A stretch of 64,000 nucleotides of DNA from VFMC01 sp040398525 (GTDB taxonomy: Bacteria; Actinomycetota; Acidimicrobiia; Acidimicrobiales; Ilumatobacteraceae): assembly GCA_040398525.1 (NCBI GenBank), contig JBBATY010000011.1, positions 1-64,000 of the forward strand. Reading direction: 5' to 3'. Of this stretch, positions 1 through 7,895 are shown piece after piece; position 1 is the stretch's first letter, and every line of letters begins with the position of its first letter. The translations under genes were made by a program, and so were the position numbers. A model generated the notes under the pieces. It was not told where the DNA came from and ran no database searches. It was given only the letters and a program-made list of their open reading frames with translations.

Positions 1-5
1 TGAGC

Positions 6-11
6 TACGGT
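6..11 (+). promoter_or_regulatory. -10 box of leaderless TetR gene
   Basis: TACGGT ends 7 nt before the ATG at 19. This is the spacing seen at many starts in this window, so the transcript probably begins at or next to the start codon. Confidence 0.55.
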
Positions 12-18
12 GCAGCCC

Positions 19-618
19 ATGGCGCGACGGACGCAGGAGGAGCGGTCGACGGCCACGCAGGCAGCGCTGGTCGACGCGGCCATCGACCTGCTGGTGCGGC
101 GGGGCTGGGCGGCCACCACCGCGGCCGAGGTGTGCGCCCAGGCCGGCGTCACCCGAGGTGCGCTGATGCACCACTACCCAAACCTCGGCGGGTTGCTCGC
201 CTCGGCCCTCGACCGCCTGTACGACGACATGCTCGCCAAGGCGGGTGGACCGGCCGACACCGTGCGCGGCGCGATCGACACGGCGTGGACCGCCATCGGT
301 GACCGTCGCTTCAAGGCCGTGATGGAGGCGTGGTGGGCGGCGGGCAACGACCCCGAGCTGGCCCGCCTGATCGGGCCCGTGGTGGCCCGGTTCGCTGCGT
401 TGGTGTCGCCGCAGAACTCGTCGTCGGAGCGGTTCCGCGATCCGGCGGTGGCGACCTTCCTCCTCACCTCGCGTGAGGCGCTGCTGGGTCTGGCCATGGG
501 TCGCGCCACATCGGGCGGGCGACCGCTCGGCCACGAGGCCGCGGTGCTCGCAGCAGTGCGCGAGCAGGCGGCCGCGCTCGACGCCGCCCATCTCGACCGA
601 CACGGAGCCCGTGCATGA
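19..618 (+). CDS. TetR/AcrR family transcriptional regulator
   Basis: A 199-residue DNA-binding repressor-type protein. The N-terminal helix-turn-helix is visible as ALVDAAIDLLVRRGW followed by TTAAEVCAQAGVTRGALMHHYPN, the usual TetR layout with the recognition helix ending in HHYPN; the remaining 140 residues are the ligand/dimer domain. I chose ATG 19 over GTG 10 because TACGGT lies 7 nt upstream of ATG 19. The last codon overlaps the next gene in an ATGA junction at 615-618, so it is translationally coupled to the pterin oxidoreductase and probably regulates that two-gene unit. The ligand is unknown. Confidence 0.88.
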   Translation: MARRTQEERSTATQAALVDAAIDLLVRRGWAATTAAEVCAQAGVTRGALMHHYPNLGGLLASALDRLYDDMLAKAGGPADTVRGAIDTAWTAIGDRRFKAVMEAWWAAGNDPELARLIGPVVARFAALVSPQNSSSERFRDPAVATFLLTSREALLGLAMGRATSGGRPLGHEAAVLAAVREQAAALDAAHLDRHGARA

Positions 619-2825
619 CTGCCATCGACTCGCCCGCAACCTCGTACACGGTGTGCACCATCTGTGACGCCGGCTGCCAGATGCGCGCCGTCGCCGACGA
701 GGGCAAGGTGGTGAAGATCCTCCCGCACGACTCGCCGGCCCTCGCCCGCAACATCTGTTACAAGGGCACGGCTGCACCGCAGATCCACAACCACCCCGAC
801 CGGCTGCGCACCCCGTTGAAGCGGGTGGGCGCCCGCGGCGACGACCGGTGGGAAGAGATCTCGTACGCGCAGGCGATGGACGAGATCGCCGTGCGGCTGC
901 GCGGTGTGGTCGACACGTACGGGCCCGAGGCGCTGGCCGTGTCGACGTCGGGCTGGAACACCCAGACCACACACGGGTTCGACCGCCGGTTCATGAACCT
1001 GCTCGGCTCGCCGAACTGGATCAGCGGTGTGTCGCTGTGCGCCGGCAACACCGCGGCGGTGAACCGCCTCACCTACGGCTGGTTCCCGTTCCCCGACCTG
1101 ATGAACACGAACTGCATCGTGTTGTTCGGCCACAACCCGCGCAAGCACTCGTGGACGCCCATCTTCAACATGGTCGAAGCGGCCCGCGCGCGCGGCGCGA
1201 CGGTGATCGTGCTCGACCCGCGGGTGTCCGAGCAGGCCGAACGTGCCGACGTGCACCTGCAGTTGCGGGCCGGCACCGATGCTGCGATGTGCCTCGGTTG
1301 GTTGAAGGTCATCATCGACGAAGGCCTCTACGACGCCGACTTCGTGCGCGACTGGTGTGTGGGGTTCGAAGGGTTGCGCGCCCGTGTCGACGAGTACCCC
1401 CTCGAGCGGGTCGAGCAGATCACCGGCGTCGACCGCGAGCTCATCGCCCGAGCGGCGCGGATGTACGCCACCGCCGACGGCGCCTGCATCCCGTGGACCC
1501 CGGTCACCGATCAGCAGGTCTCGTCGACCTCGGCCATCCGGCTGCACTCGATCCTGCGGGCCGTCACCGGGAACCTCGACGTGGTGGGCGGCGAGATGCT
1601 GAATGGCATCCATCCCGGCTGGCGCACCGAGGCCGACCTGCAGCTGCACGACGCGATCAGCCCTGCGCAGCGCGCCAAGCAGCTCGGCTACCACACGCAC
1701 CCCGTGTACACGTACCGCACGGCCGAGATGCTGCGGCCGCACCTGAAGCGGGTGTGGGGGCGCGAGTGGGTCGACCAGGTGATGGGCTGCCACATGGCGA
1801 ACCCCACCGAGGTGTTCCGGGCGATGGCCGACGGCGACCCGTACCCGGTCAAGGCGTTCTTCGCGCTGGGCAACAACGCGCTGCTGTCGTACCCGAACCA
1901 GCACCAGATCCACCGGGCGCTGATGAACCAGGACCTCATCGTCGCCCACGAGATCTTCATGACCCCCACGGCCATGCTGGCCGACTACGTGCTGCCGGGC
2001 GATGTGTTCACCGAGCGGCCGCACGTGGCCGACACCTGGGGGTGGGGCAACCGTCTGGTGCTGTCCGAGCAGGTGGCCGATGCCCCCGAGCAGGCGTCGT
2101 CGACATTCCGGTTCTGGACCGACCTCGGCCGGCGGATGGGCTTCGGCGAGCACTTCGCCTGGGACCACCTCGAGCAGGTGCTCGACCATCGGCTCGAGCC
2201 GTCGGGCCGCACCTACGCGTCGTTCGCCGCATCGACCCTGATGGAGCAGGCCCCGCCCGAGTACCGCAAGTACCGCAAGGTCGGGTTCGCCACGCCCACG
2301 GGCAAGGTCGAGCTGGCGTCGTCGATCCTGGGCGAGCTCGGGTTCGACCCGCTGCCCTACCACCGCGAGGCGCCGGCACCGAGCGCGGACTACCCGTACC
2401 GGGTGTTCACCGGCGTGCGCGAGGACCCGTTCTTCCAGACCGGCCAGCGCAACATCGCCGTGCTGCGTCGACGTTCGCCGTCGCCGAAGCTGTTCGTGCA
2501 CCCCCACGACGCCGCCCGCGACGGGCTGGTCGAGGGCAGCTGGGCGCGGCTCGAGACGGCCACCGGAGCAGTGGTGGCGAAGGTGTCGCTGCAGCCGAAC
2601 ATGCTGCGCGGGCACGTGCGCGTGCCGCACGGCTGGTGGTACCCTGAGACCCGTGGCGACCTGACGCTCGCCGGCGCGTTCGTGTCGAGCGACGCCGTGC
2701 TGTGCGCCGACGACGACGAGCTCCTCGACGCCGAGCAAGGCATCCCGCACTTCAAGGGCTTCGCCGGACGAGTGGTGCCCTGCGACCCGCCGGCCGGCAT
2801 GGCCGCCATCACGTTGGAGGGCTGA
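615..2825 (+). CDS. Molybdopterin/tungstopterin enzyme, acetylene hydratase-like
   Basis: A 736-residue member of the DMSO-reductase superfamily. An N-terminal [4Fe-4S] site is formed by C14, C17, C21 and C48, and C142 in SLCAGNT is the likely metal ligand. The length, the RRFMNLLGSPNW block and the C-terminal DAEQGIPHFKG block match Pelobacter acetylenicus acetylene hydratase as I remember it (about 730 aa, metal-ligand Cys141). The catalytic Asp next to the second cluster Cys (D13 there) is present as D18 in CTICDAGC. Trp179 and Trp293 correspond to W180 and W294. Pocket residues differ: Ile14, Ile113 and Ile142 appear to be A19, W114 and A143, so the substrate may not be acetylene. No Tat signal, so cytoplasmic. 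It may alternatively be an uncharacterised oxidoreductase of the same clade. Coupled to the TetR gene by an ATGA overlap. Confidence 0.82.
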   Translation: MTAIDSPATSYTVCTICDAGCQMRAVADEGKVVKILPHDSPALARNICYKGTAAPQIHNHPDRLRTPLKRVGARGDDRWEEISYAQAMDEIAVRLRGVVDTYGPEALAVSTSGWNTQTTHGFDRRFMNLLGSPNWISGVSLCAGNTAAVNRLTYGWFPFPDLMNTNCIVLFGHNPRKHSWTPIFNMVEAARARGATVIVLDPRVSEQAERADVHLQLRAGTDAAMCLGWLKVIIDEGLYDADFVRDWCVGFEGLRARVDEYPLERVEQITGVDRELIARAARMYATADGACIPWTPVTDQQVSSTSAIRLHSILRAVTGNLDVVGGEMLNGIHPGWRTEADLQLHDAISPAQRAKQLGYHTHPVYTYRTAEMLRPHLKRVWGREWVDQVMGCHMANPTEVFRAMADGDPYPVKAFFALGNNALLSYPNQHQIHRALMNQDLIVAHEIFMTPTAMLADYVLPGDVFTERPHVADTWGWGNRLVLSEQVADAPEQASSTFRFWTDLGRRMGFGEHFAWDHLEQVLDHRLEPSGRTYASFAASTLMEQAPPEYRKYRKVGFATPTGKVELASSILGELGFDPLPYHREAPAPSADYPYRVFTGVREDPFFQTGQRNIAVLRRRSPSPKLFVHPHDAARDGLVEGSWARLETATGAVVAKVSLQPNMLRGHVRVPHGWWYPETRGDLTLAGAFVSSDAVLCADDDELLDAEQGIPHFKGFAGRVVPCDPPAGMAAITLEG

Positions 2826-2830
2826 GCGCG

Positions 2831-3013
2831 ATGACCAAGCGTTCCGAGCTCGAGCACCGCAAGCGCGAGCTGCAGGCCGCCGCCTTCGCCAAGGTGGCCA
2901 ACCGGGCCCTGTCGCGCAAGACCACGGGGCTCGACCGCGTGGCCAAGCGGGTGATCACCAAGCAGATGGGCGCCCCCACCCCCGACCCCGAGCTCGACCA
3001 CCCGTCGCCCTAG
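2831..3013 (+). CDS. Small basic hypothetical protein
   Basis: A 60-residue lysine/arginine-rich protein beginning MTKRSELEHRKRELQAAAFA. It starts 5 nt after the pterin-enzyme stop and probably belongs to that operon. The N-terminal half is a charged helix and the C-terminal tail is Pro/Asp-rich. There is no signal peptide or membrane segment. I do not recognise the family; it could be an accessory factor of the upstream enzyme, but nothing in the sequence proves it. Confidence 0.6.
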   Translation: MTKRSELEHRKRELQAAAFAKVANRALSRKTTGLDRVAKRVITKQMGAPTPDPELDHPSP

Positions 3014-3039
3014 GCAGCGGGCACGCTGGTCGCCCCCAC

Positions 3040-3045
3040 TAGCCT
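3040..3045 (+). promoter_or_regulatory. -10 box of tRNA-Thr
   Basis: TAGCCT lies 29 nt upstream of the mature tRNA 5' end, which allows a leader of about 23 nt. No convincing -35 is visible. Confidence 0.45.
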
Positions 3046-3074
3046 GTCGGGCGGACGGATCACGATCCATCCCC

Positions 3075-3150
3075 GCCGGGTTAGCTCAGTTGGCAGAGCA
3101 CTTGACTTGTAATCATGAGGTCGTGGGTTCGATTCCCACACCCGGCTCCA
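3075..3150 (+). tRNA. tRNA-Thr (anticodon UGU), CCA encoded
   Basis: A 73-nt cloverleaf plus an encoded CCA. The acceptor stem pairs GCCGGGT with ACCCGGC, the D-arm is GCTC/GAGC, the T-arm carries GTTCGATTC, and the anticodon loop CTTGTAA gives UGU, which reads ACA and other Thr codons. The anticodon stem CTTGA/TCATG contains one U-U mismatch at the second pair (28-42). It is a single gene, not part of a tRNA array. Confidence 0.93.
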
Positions 3151-3176
3151 CCGGCCACGCGGCGAACCCGCCCGGG

Positions 3177-3833
3177 TCACATCCGCAGCAGCTCGCGCAC
3201 CCGGGCCAGCAGCACCTCGAGCGCCGGCTCGTTGCGGCCACCCTGCGGGAAGATCACATCGGCATGGCGCTTGCTCGGTTCGACGAACTGCTCGTGGCTC
3301 GGTCGCACCGTGGTGAGGTACTGGTCGATGATGCTCGCCGTCGTCCGGCCCCGCTCGAGCACATCGCGCTCGAGACGGCGGATCAGGCGCAGGTCGGCAT
3401 CGGTGTCGACGTACACCTTCAGGTCGAAGCGGTCGCGGAGCTGCGGGTCGTAGAGCACGAGGATGCCTTCGACCACCACGATCCGCGCCGGGTGCACCAT
3501 GCGCGCCTCGCCACTGCGGGTGTGGTTGGCGTAGTCGTAGACCGGCACCGGCACGCTGGCCCCGGCACACAGCGCAGCGAGGTGGTCGTTGAGCAGCCGC
3601 CAGTCGAACGCGTCGGGGTGGTCGTAGTTCGCAGCGGCCCGCTCGTGCATCGGCTGGTGGTCGCGGGCGATGTAGTACGAGTCGAGCTCGATGATCGCCA
3701 GGTGCTCGGCGCCGGCCAGCTCGGAGAGGCGCTCGCTCACCGTCGTCTTGCCCGAGCAGGTGCCCCCGGCGACCCCGATCAGGAACGGTCGGACGGGTGC
3801 AACGGGGGGCATCGCGGCTGGTCCATCGGTCAC
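3177..3833 (-). CDS. udk: Uridine kinase
   Basis: Phosphorylates uridine and cytidine to UMP/CMP in pyrimidine salvage. The 218-residue protein shows the P-loop GGTCSGKTT, the substrate region LDSYY, the DHPDAFDW block and YANHTRSGE, all typical of Udk (family length about 210). I chose GTG 3833 because TAGCGT (3841-3846, minus strand) ends 7 nt upstream; ATG 3812 is an alternative that loses 7 residues. Its 3' end faces tRNA-Thr with a 26-nt gap. It is divergent from the DUF3263 gene. Confidence 0.88.
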   Translation of the reverse strand: MTDGPAAMPPVAPVRPFLIGVAGGTCSGKTTVSERLSELAGAEHLAIIELDSYYIARDHQPMHERAAANYDHPDAFDWRLLNDHLAALCAGASVPVPVYDYANHTRSGEARMVHPARIVVVEGILVLYDPQLRDRFDLKVYVDTDADLRLIRRLERDVLERGRTTASIIDQYLTTVRPSHEQFVEPSKRHADVIFPQGGRNEPALEVLLARVRELLRM

Positions 3834-3840
3834 GGCGGCG

Positions 3841-3846
3841 ACGCTA
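3841..3846 (-). promoter_or_regulatory. -10 box of leaderless udk
   Basis: TAGCGT on the minus strand, 7 nt before GTG 3833; it decides the start. Confidence 0.55.
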
Positions 3847-3917
3847 CCGGACCCTCCCGACCTGCTCATTCTCGAGGGTGCTTGAGTCGCGGGGTCCCGA
3901 CCGGCAAGGCTGGGGGA

Positions 3918-4205
3918 GTGACGTCTGAGATGGCCGCCCCCGAACTCTCCGAACGCGAGCGCGCGATCATCGACTTCGAAGCCGAGTGGTGGATGCACGA
4001 CGAGTCCCGTGACGTGCTGCTGAGGGCGCGGTTCGCCTGCTCGCCCGACGAGTACTATCAGGAGCTCAACGACCTGCTCGACCATCCGTCAGCACTGTCC
4101 TACGACCCACTCGTGGTCCGCCGGCTGCGCCGGCAGCGCGAGCGCCGTCGCCGGGCACGGCTCGACGGGTCGGGCGGCGAGCGCACCGGCGAACAGGAGG
4201 CCTGA
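3918..4205 (+). CDS. DUF3263 domain protein
   Basis: A 95-residue cytoplasmic protein carrying the DUF3263 signature: ERAIIDFEAEWW, the YYQELNDLLDHP block and a basic RRLRRQRERRRRARLD tail. The family is restricted to Actinobacteria and resembles a small sigma-factor-like helix-turn-helix, but its function is unknown. It precedes a VirR/LytR_C gene by 5 nt, the same order I recall for Rv0430-Rv0431 in Mycobacterium tuberculosis. GTG 3918 is chosen because AAGGCT ends 6 nt upstream; ATG 3930 is also possible. Confidence 0.85.
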   Translation: MTSEMAAPELSERERAIIDFEAEWWMHDESRDVLLRARFACSPDEYYQELNDLLDHPSALSYDPLVVRRLRRQRERRRRARLDGSGGERTGEQEA

Positions 4206-4210
4206 CACCG

Positions 4211-4834
4211 ATGAGCAGCGAACAGCCACTCAACGAGCGCGAATCGGGCGGCTCGGGAGCATCGCCGGTCGGGTCGACCGCGGCCATCATCATCGCCGTG
4301 CTCGCTGTCGTGGGCGGGTTCTTGATCCTGCGCTCGTTGCGCGACGACAGCGGCACGGCTACCACGGAGACCACCACGACCACCACGGCAGTCGTGGCGA
4401 CCACAGCAGCTCCCACCACTGCTCCCCCGACCACCCTCCCGGTGGTGAAGGAGGGCGCCACCGTGGTGGTGGCGAACGCCTCGGGTGTGAACGGCGCAGC
4501 CGGTCAGCTCACCACGGCACTCGAGGGCGACGGCTACACGATGGCCAAGGCCACCAACGCCACGGCCAAGACCGAGGTCACCACGGTGCACTACAACCCG
4601 GCCAACCCCAACGCGCTGGCCGTTGCCACCACGCTGGCCGCCACGCTCGGCGGGGCCGCGGTGTCGGAGGTGCCGTCGGTTGCGCCGATCGAGGGCGGGG
4701 CGCTGCCCACCGGTGTCGACGTGCTGGTGATGCTGGGCGCCGACAAGGCCGGCAAGACGCTCGCCGAGATGGGCTCCCCGGCAACCACCGTCGACCCGGC
4801 GTCCGGCACCACCACCTCGACGACCATCGTCTGA
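4211..4834 (+). CDS. VirR-like membrane protein with LytR C-terminal domain
   Basis: A 207-residue single-pass membrane protein. A short cytoplasmic N-terminus is followed by a transmembrane segment at about residues 23-41 (AAIIIAVLAVVGGFLIL). Then come a Thr-rich linker (residues 49-75) and a LytR_C domain starting near VVVANASGVNGAAGQL. In mycobacteria VirR influences vesicle release and cell-envelope integrity; here only the architecture and the DUF3263 neighbour support a similar role. The gene starts 5 nt after DUF3263 and is probably co-transcribed. A GC hairpin follows the stop. Confidence 0.83.
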   Translation: MSSEQPLNERESGGSGASPVGSTAAIIIAVLAVVGGFLILRSLRDDSGTATTETTTTTTAVVATTAAPTTAPPTTLPVVKEGATVVVANASGVNGAAGQLTTALEGDGYTMAKATNATAKTEVTTVHYNPANPNALAVATTLAATLGGAAVSEVPSVAPIEGGALPTGVDVLVMLGADKAGKTLAEMGSPATTVDPASGTTTSTTIV

Positions 4835-4839
4835 CGTCG

Positions 4840-4854
4840 CCGGCCGCGGGCCGG
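4840..4854. terminator. Short GC hairpin between convergent genes
   Basis: CCGGCC-GCG-GGCCGG, a perfect 6-bp stem with a 3-nt loop, lies between the VirR-like and glycerate kinase stops. There is no T-tract, so the terminator call is moderate. Confidence 0.5.
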
Positions 4855-4855
4855 T

Positions 4856-5857
4856 TCAGCGCAGCGTGGCAGCCAGTTCGGTGACGAGCGGCCCAGCCGC
4901 GTGCTCGATGCACCACAGCGGTTCGGCGAGCGCGCGCTCGAGGCCGAACAACTGGGCCAGCACGGCGTGCGGGATGCGGTCGACCACGGCCGGGTCGGCG
5001 TCGCCGACGACGGCCCCCACCGGCTTACCGAGCTCGTCGGCCATCTGCTGCACGCGGCCCACCACCTTGCCGGCGAAGCTCTGCGTGTCGAGGAAGCCCT
5101 CACCTGTCACCACCAGATCGGCTGCAGCGACCGTGTCGTGCAGGTCGATCTCGTCGGCTACCAGGTCGAAGCCGGGCACCAACCGGCCGCCAAGGGCGGC
5201 CAGCCCGCCGGCCAGGCCGCCGGCCGCGCCGGCACCTTCGATGGTGCTCACGTCGACGCCGAACTCCTCGCGGTAGATCTGCGCGGTGCGCTCGAGGCGG
5301 CCGGCGAGCATCTTCACCATGCTCGGTGTGGCGCCTTTCTGCGGGCCGAACACTGGCGCTGCATCGACGAACAGCGTCGTGACGTCGCAGGCCACCAGCA
5401 GCTGCACCCCGCGCAGTCGGCCTGGCGCATGGATGGCGCGCACCGCACCCAAGCCACCGTCGGTGGTGGCCGAACCGCCGAGGCACACGATGATCTTCTT
5501 CGCTCCGAGGTCGAGCGCCTGGTCGATCAGCTCGCCGGTGCCCACCGTCGAGGCTGCCATGGCGTCGTTGCGCTCGCGGCCGCCCACCAGCTGCAGGCCC
5601 GAGGCGCGAGCCATCTCGATGATCGCCGTGCCGCGGTGGAACCGCCACTCGGCCTCGACCGGGTCGCCCAGCGGTCCGGTCACCGTGCTGGTCCGGTTGG
5701 CCCCGCCGAGCGCCTCGAGCGTGCCCTCACCGCCGTCGGCGACGGGCACCTCCACGCAGTCGTGGCCGAGCTCCCAGCAGGCGTGGCCGATCGCGGCGGC
5801 CACCTCGGCAGCGGTTGCCGTCCCTCGGAACTTGTCGACAGCTGCCACCACACGCAC
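4856..5857 (-). CDS. Glycerate kinase
   Basis: Phosphorylates D-glycerate (glycerate kinase GarK/GlxK family). Motifs are DKFRGTATAAEVAAAI at the N-terminus, ADGGEGTLEALGG, GSATTDGGLGAVRAIHA, and the C-terminal VVTGEGFLDTQSFAGKVVGRV. At 333 residues it is a little shorter than the usual 370-380. I chose GTG 5857 because TATGCT (minus strand 5870-5865) ends 7 nt upstream; the longer ATG 5869 start would place the promoter inside the gene. It is divergent from the amidase, and the two promoters overlap. Confidence 0.86.
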   Translation of the reverse strand: MRVVAAVDKFRGTATAAEVAAAIGHACWELGHDCVEVPVADGGEGTLEALGGANRTSTVTGPLGDPVEAEWRFHRGTAIIEMARASGLQLVGGRERNDAMAASTVGTGELIDQALDLGAKKIIVCLGGSATTDGGLGAVRAIHAPGRLRGVQLLVACDVTTLFVDAAPVFGPQKGATPSMVKMLAGRLERTAQIYREEFGVDVSTIEGAGAAGGLAGGLAALGGRLVPGFDLVADEIDLHDTVAAADLVVTGEGFLDTQSFAGKVVGRVQQMADELGKPVGAVVGDADPAVVDRIPHAVLAQLFGLERALAEPLWCIEHAAGPLVTELAATLR

Positions 5858-5864
5858 GGTCGAG

Positions 5865-5874
5865 AGCATACGGT
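5865..5874. promoter_or_regulatory. Overlapping divergent -10 boxes
   Basis: Minus-strand TATGCT (5870-5865) serves glycerate kinase at GTG 5857, and plus-strand TACGGT (5869-5874) serves the amidase at ATG 5882. Each ends 7 nt from its start. The two boxes share the TA at 5869-5870, so two polymerases cannot melt both at once. Confidence 0.6.
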
Positions 5875-5881
5875 GTCGGCC

Positions 5882-7357
5882 ATGGCGACTGGTCTGGAGT
5901 GGGGTCGGCTCGGTGTGGCCGAACAGGCGGCGATGGTGGCTCGCGGCGAGGTGGGCCGCCGTGAGCTGGTGCAGGCGGCGATCGACGCAGCCGAACGGCT
6001 CGACCCGCACCTCAATGCGATCATCCACCGGCGCTTCGAACGCGCCCTCGCCGAGGCCGACGCAGCGACGGGCCCCTACGCCGGTGTGCCGATCGTGATG
6101 AAGGACCTCGGCGGCACGATCGCCGGCGAACCGCACCACATGGGTGTGCGCGCCCTGCGCGACCTCGACCACCGCGCCGCCGCGGACTCGGCGACCTACC
6201 GCCGCCTGCGCGGTGCCGGCTTCGTGGCGATCGGTCGCACCAACACCCCGGAGTGGGGGTGCACGATCACCACCGAGCCGCTCGCCTACGGGCCGTCACA
6301 CAACCCGTGGGACCTCGGCCATTCGACGGGTGGGTCCTCGGGTGGCTCGGCCGCAGCCGTGGCCTCCGGCATCGTCGCCGTGGGGCACGCGAGCGACGGT
6401 GGTGGATCGATCCGCATCCCTGCCAGCGAGTGCGGCCTGGTGGGCCTGAAGCCGGCGCGCGGTCGCGTGTCGGGCGCACCCGAAGTGGGTGAGAGCTGGA
6501 TGGGGGCCACCACCGAAGGTGCGGTCACCACCAGCGTGCGCGATGCGGCGATGGTGCTCGACGTGCTCGCCGGCTACGAGCCGGGCGACCCCTACATGGC
6601 GCCACCGTTCGCCCGTCCGCTTGCCGACGAGGTGGGCGCCGACCCGGGTGTGCTGCGCATCGGCGTGCTCGACACCCCGCCGCTGCCGGGCGCCACCCGC
6701 CACCCCGACTGTGTGGCGGCCGTGGCCACCACGGTGCGGCTGCTCGAGCTGCTCGGCCACCGTGTGGAGGCGTCGTTCCCCACGGCCATCGGTGCCCCGA
6801 CGTTCCGTCGCAACTACACGACGATCATCGCCGCGTGGACCGCCAACGATCTCGCCGCGCTCGAGCAGCTGCTCGGCCGCGCCGCCACCGCCGACGACGT
6901 CGAGCCCGACAACCTGGCCCTCGCCGAGATCGGCCGGCAGGTGACGGCGCAGCAGTACGTCGAGGCGCAGCTGGCCGTGCACCGCTGGTGCCGCGAGGTG
7001 ATCGACTGGTGGCTGCCGGCCGACGGCTCGCCCGGCTTCGACCTGCTCGTCACCCCCACGCTGGCGGCACCGCCTCCACCGATCGGCTACCTCGCTGCAC
7101 CCGGCGCCGGTGGTCGCCTGCGCGAGCTGTTGCAGTACACGGCGCAGTTCAACGTCACCGGCCAGCCCGCGGTCAGCCTGCCGATGCACTGGACCCCTGA
7201 GGGCCTGCCCGTCGGCGTGCAGCTCGTGGCCGCCCCCTGGCGCGAGGACGTGCTGGTCCGTGTGGCCAGCCAGCTCGAGCAGCTTGCGCCGTGGTCCGGG
7301 CGCATCCCCCCGGTGCATGCGTCGCGCGGTGACGCGGTCCGTGCGTCGCAAACCTGA
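5882..7357 (+). CDS. Amidase (amidase signature family)
   Basis: Hydrolyses an amide bond with a Ser-cisSer-Lys triad. The 491-residue protein shows the Lys in GVPIVMKDLGG, the Gly/Ser-rich signature STGGSSGGSAAAVASG, and the nucleophile region ASDGGGSIRIPASECGLVGLKP. The N-terminal Ala/Arg-rich helix (ARGEVGRRELVQAAIDAAE) is also typical. No GatB or GatC is nearby, so it is probably a stand-alone amidase acting on small amides and not the GatA subunit, but the substrate cannot be inferred. It has a leaderless-type start with TACGGT 7 nt upstream. Confidence 0.88.
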   Translation: MATGLEWGRLGVAEQAAMVARGEVGRRELVQAAIDAAERLDPHLNAIIHRRFERALAEADAATGPYAGVPIVMKDLGGTIAGEPHHMGVRALRDLDHRAAADSATYRRLRGAGFVAIGRTNTPEWGCTITTEPLAYGPSHNPWDLGHSTGGSSGGSAAAVASGIVAVGHASDGGGSIRIPASECGLVGLKPARGRVSGAPEVGESWMGATTEGAVTTSVRDAAMVLDVLAGYEPGDPYMAPPFARPLADEVGADPGVLRIGVLDTPPLPGATRHPDCVAAVATTVRLLELLGHRVEASFPTAIGAPTFRRNYTTIIAAWTANDLAALEQLLGRAATADDVEPDNLALAEIGRQVTAQQYVEAQLAVHRWCREVIDWWLPADGSPGFDLLVTPTLAAPPPPIGYLAAPGAGGRLRELLQYTAQFNVTGQPAVSLPMHWTPEGLPVGVQLVAAPWREDVLVRVASQLEQLAPWSGRIPPVHASRGDAVRASQT

Positions 7358-7366
7358 CCCGGTCGG

Positions 7367-7372
7367 TAGGCT
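7367..7372 (+). promoter_or_regulatory. -10 box of leaderless moaD-like gene
   Basis: TAGGCT, 6 nt before ATG 7379. Confidence 0.55.
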
Positions 7373-7378
7373 TTCGCC

Positions 7379-7654
7379 ATGGCCGTGACCGTTCGCATCC
7401 CCACCACCATGCGCCCCCTGTCGGGCGGCGCGTCGACCGTGCAGGTCGAGGGCGCCACGTTGCGCGACGTGCTGCAGGCGCTCGATGCTGCCCATCCGGG
7501 CTTCGGTGAGCGGTTGTTCGACGACAGCGGCGCCCTGCGCAAGTTCGTCAACGTGTTCGTCGCCGACGACGATGTGCGCTACCTCGACGGTCTGGGCACG
7601 CCGGTGCCCGACGGCGAGACCGTCAGCATCATCCCGGCCGTCGCCGGCGGCTGA
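7379..7654 (+). CDS. MoaD/ThiS family sulfur-carrier protein
   Basis: A 91-residue ubiquitin-fold sulfur carrier ending in the diagnostic Gly-Gly (AVAGG), the site of thiocarboxylation. The body fits the beta-grasp layout (VTVRIPTTMRPLSGG at the start, PDGETVSIIPAVAGG at the end). Such proteins feed sulfur to molybdopterin, thiamine or cysteine synthesis. No MoaE or ThiG lies adjacent, so the pathway is open; the pterin enzyme at 615 and fdhD at 16702 make a molybdenum/tungsten-cofactor role plausible. A contig join follows 12 nt after the stop. Confidence 0.85.
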   Translation: MAVTVRIPTTMRPLSGGASTVQVEGATLRDVLQALDAAHPGFGERLFDDSGALRKFVNVFVADDDVRYLDGLGTPVPDGETVSIIPAVAGG

Positions 7655-7666
7655 GCTTGCTCGTCG

Positions 7667-7766
7667 NNNNNNNNNNNNNNNNNNNNNNNNNNNNNNNNNN
7701 NNNNNNNNNNNNNNNNNNNNNNNNNNNNNNNNNNNNNNNNNNNNNNNNNNNNNNNNNNNNNNNNNN
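7667..7766. other. Assembly gap (100 N) with 55-bp duplicated flanks
   Basis: The 55 bases before the gap (7612-7666) are identical to the 55 after it (7767-7821). This is the signature of two contigs sharing one k-mer joined by a nominal gap. The duplicated MoaD C-terminus after the gap is not a second gene. Confidence 0.92.
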
Positions 7767-7895
7767 CGGCGAGACCGTCAGCATCATCCCGGCCGTCGCC
7801 GGCGGCTGAGCTTGCTCGTCGGCCTGGGCCTCGTCGAGGCCTGAGTCCCGGCCCTGCGTTGCGCCTGTGCCCGACTCACTCCTGCTGCGCCCCCC

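Noticed and set aside
174..2750. A very long antisense open frame opposite the pterin enzyme
   Set aside because: High GC at third codon positions creates long stop-free antisense frames. Its protein is Arg/His/Val-rich without any domain, while the plus strand has clear motifs.
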